Of a DNA stretch of 6,542 nucleotides, positions 5,850 to 6,542 are shown in pieces. The DNA comes from Candidatus Poribacteria bacterium (lineage in GTDB: Bacteria; Poribacteria; WGA-4E; UBA9662), in NCBI GenBank assembly GCA_002699335.1, contig PACG01000126.1, positions 29,190-35,731 on the forward strand, written 5' to 3'. The translations under genes and the position numbers were made by a program. The notes below the pieces were generated by a model, which was not told the origin of the DNA, ran no database searches, and worked only from the letters and a program-made list of their open reading frames with translations. Numbering within the stretch: the stretch's first letter is position 1; each line of letters starts with the position of its first letter.

Positions 5850-6542
5850 TTAAACTAGGTTGAGATTTACGCTGTCACCCTCTTCTAGGAAAGCGGCTAG
5901 CAAGTCAACCGCACCTTGTAGATCTTGACGGTGGGAGGTTTCAATAGTTGTGTGAATGTAGCGGGTCGGCACAGAGATGGTCGCTACGGAAACACCCGGT
6001 CCTGACTTTTGAATCGCAGCGGAGTCGGTTCCTCCACGAGGTAGGATTTCAGGTTGCCATTTAATCTCACGCTGGTCGGCTAACTGCTGGAGAAACTTGA
6101 CCAATTTGGGATGCTGAATGGCTGAAGAATCCAGGATTTTGATGGCGACTCCCTCGCCTAGCTTAGTAACACATTCATGCTCCGAAATCCCCGGAATATC
6201 GGTGGCAAGCGTGGTATCAAGAGCAATCCCAACATCGGGGGCAATACCCGTTGCACTGGTGGTTGCGCCACGTAGCCCGATCTCTTCCTGTGATGTAGCA
6301 ACCGCATAAGTCTCAAAACCAAATTTAGTGGCCGCTTGCATGGCTCGAATCATGATATAAACCGATACACGGTTGTCCATTGATTTGCAGGAGACACAAT
6401 CGCCCAACTCCAGAAAATCCCGTTTCATGGTCACAGGTGTACCGATTTTGACCTTTTCCTTGACCGTTTCAGCGGGAAGCCCTAGATCGACCACAAAGTC
6501 GCTGACCTCAGGCTTCTTATTTCTATCACTCTCTTTTTGAAT
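5850..6542 (-). CDS. M42-family metallo-aminopeptidase (glutamyl aminopeptidase/TET-like), 5' end outside the window
   Basis: The frame stays open to the window edge, so the gene continues to the right. GTG at 6494 is internal; 16 more codons are visible before it. About 230 C-terminal residues of a family usually near 350 are present. M42 enzymes are cytoplasmic dinuclear metal aminopeptidases, often forming dodecameric tetrahedra, that trim free amino acids from peptide N-termini. In the visible numbering, metal or catalytic residues appear in order: Asp 56 in CKSMDNRVSVY (bridging ligand), Glu 86-Glu 87 in ATSQEEIGLRGA (base plus ligand), Asp 109 in ALDTTLATD and His 197 in PTRYIHTTIETSH. 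The family signature LPRGGTDSAAI is at 167-177. The first metal His lies outside the window. It precedes pepF by 20 bases on the same strand, suggesting a peptide-degradation operon. Some relatives are annotated as cellulases or endoglucanases (FrvX/CelM); the intact metal site argues for a peptidase. Confidence 0.92.
   Translation of the reverse strand: MQKESDRNKKPEVSDFVVDLGLPAETVKEKVKIGTPVTMKRDFLELGDCVSCKSMDNRVSVYIMIRAMQAATKFGFETYAVATSQEEIGLRGATTSATGIAPDVGIALDTTLATDIPGISEHECVTKLGEGVAIKILDSSAIQHPKLVKFLQQLADQREIKWQPEILPRGGTDSAAIQKSGPGVSVATISVPTRYIHTTIETSHRQDLQGAVDLLAAFLEEGDSVNLNLV

Noticed and set aside
5850..6542. Cellulase/endoglucanase label sometimes attached to M42 proteins
   Set aside because: The ordered metal ligands (Asp, Glu-Glu, Asp, His) and the GGTDSAAI signature are those of a metallo-aminopeptidase; the cellulase label in this family is generally regarded as a misannotation.
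1..6542. tRNA, rRNA, CRISPR, insertion sequence or phage genes
   Set aside because: No clustered repeats, transposase motifs, terminal inverted repeats or tRNA-like cloverleaf ends were seen in the gaps, and nearly all the rest is filled by ordinary genes.

Overview
The window looks like chromosomal DNA from an uncultured bacterium, most likely Candidatus Poribacteria or a close relative. The main clue is the first protein. It combines an IPT/TIG Ig-like domain, a dockerin-like pair of calcium loops, and a C-terminal module opening with NYPNPFNPETWIPYQL and ending in a short basic tail. From memory, that exact wording of the sorting module is typical of Poribacteria. Base composition is moderate and start codons are mixed (ATG, TTG, GTG). 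No database search was possible, so the assignment is an inference.

Layout, left to right. (1) 1-894, plus: C-terminal part of a large secreted or surface protein. (2) 1002-1757, plus: a small exported protein with a CBM9-like fold. (3) 1858-2592, plus: truA, tRNA pseudouridine synthase A, probably starting at TTG. (4) 2593-3028: a 436-base gap with no intact gene. On the minus strand it holds a probable frameshifted remnant of a coding sequence (2661-2943), and nearer the next gene two short inverted repeats. (5) 3029-4030, plus: a Gfo/Idh/MocA-family NAD(P)-dependent oxidoreductase starting at GTG. (6) 4033-5829, minus: oligoendopeptidase F (M3 family zinc peptidase), meeting gene 5 tail to tail with 2 bases between stop codons. 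(7) 5850-6542, minus: an M42-family metallo-aminopeptidase running off the right edge, 20 bases upstream of pepF and probably co-transcribed with it.

Functionally the window divides into an envelope/secretion block (genes 1-2), a tRNA modification gene (3), a sugar- or polyol-type oxidoreductase (5) and a two-gene peptide-degradation unit (6-7). In that unit an endopeptidase acting on oligopeptides would feed an aminopeptidase. I saw no tRNA, rRNA, CRISPR array, insertion sequence, riboswitch or convincing factor-independent terminator, and nothing that makes a convincing new system. The items most worth a second look are the broken gene at 2661-2943 and the domain combination in the first protein.
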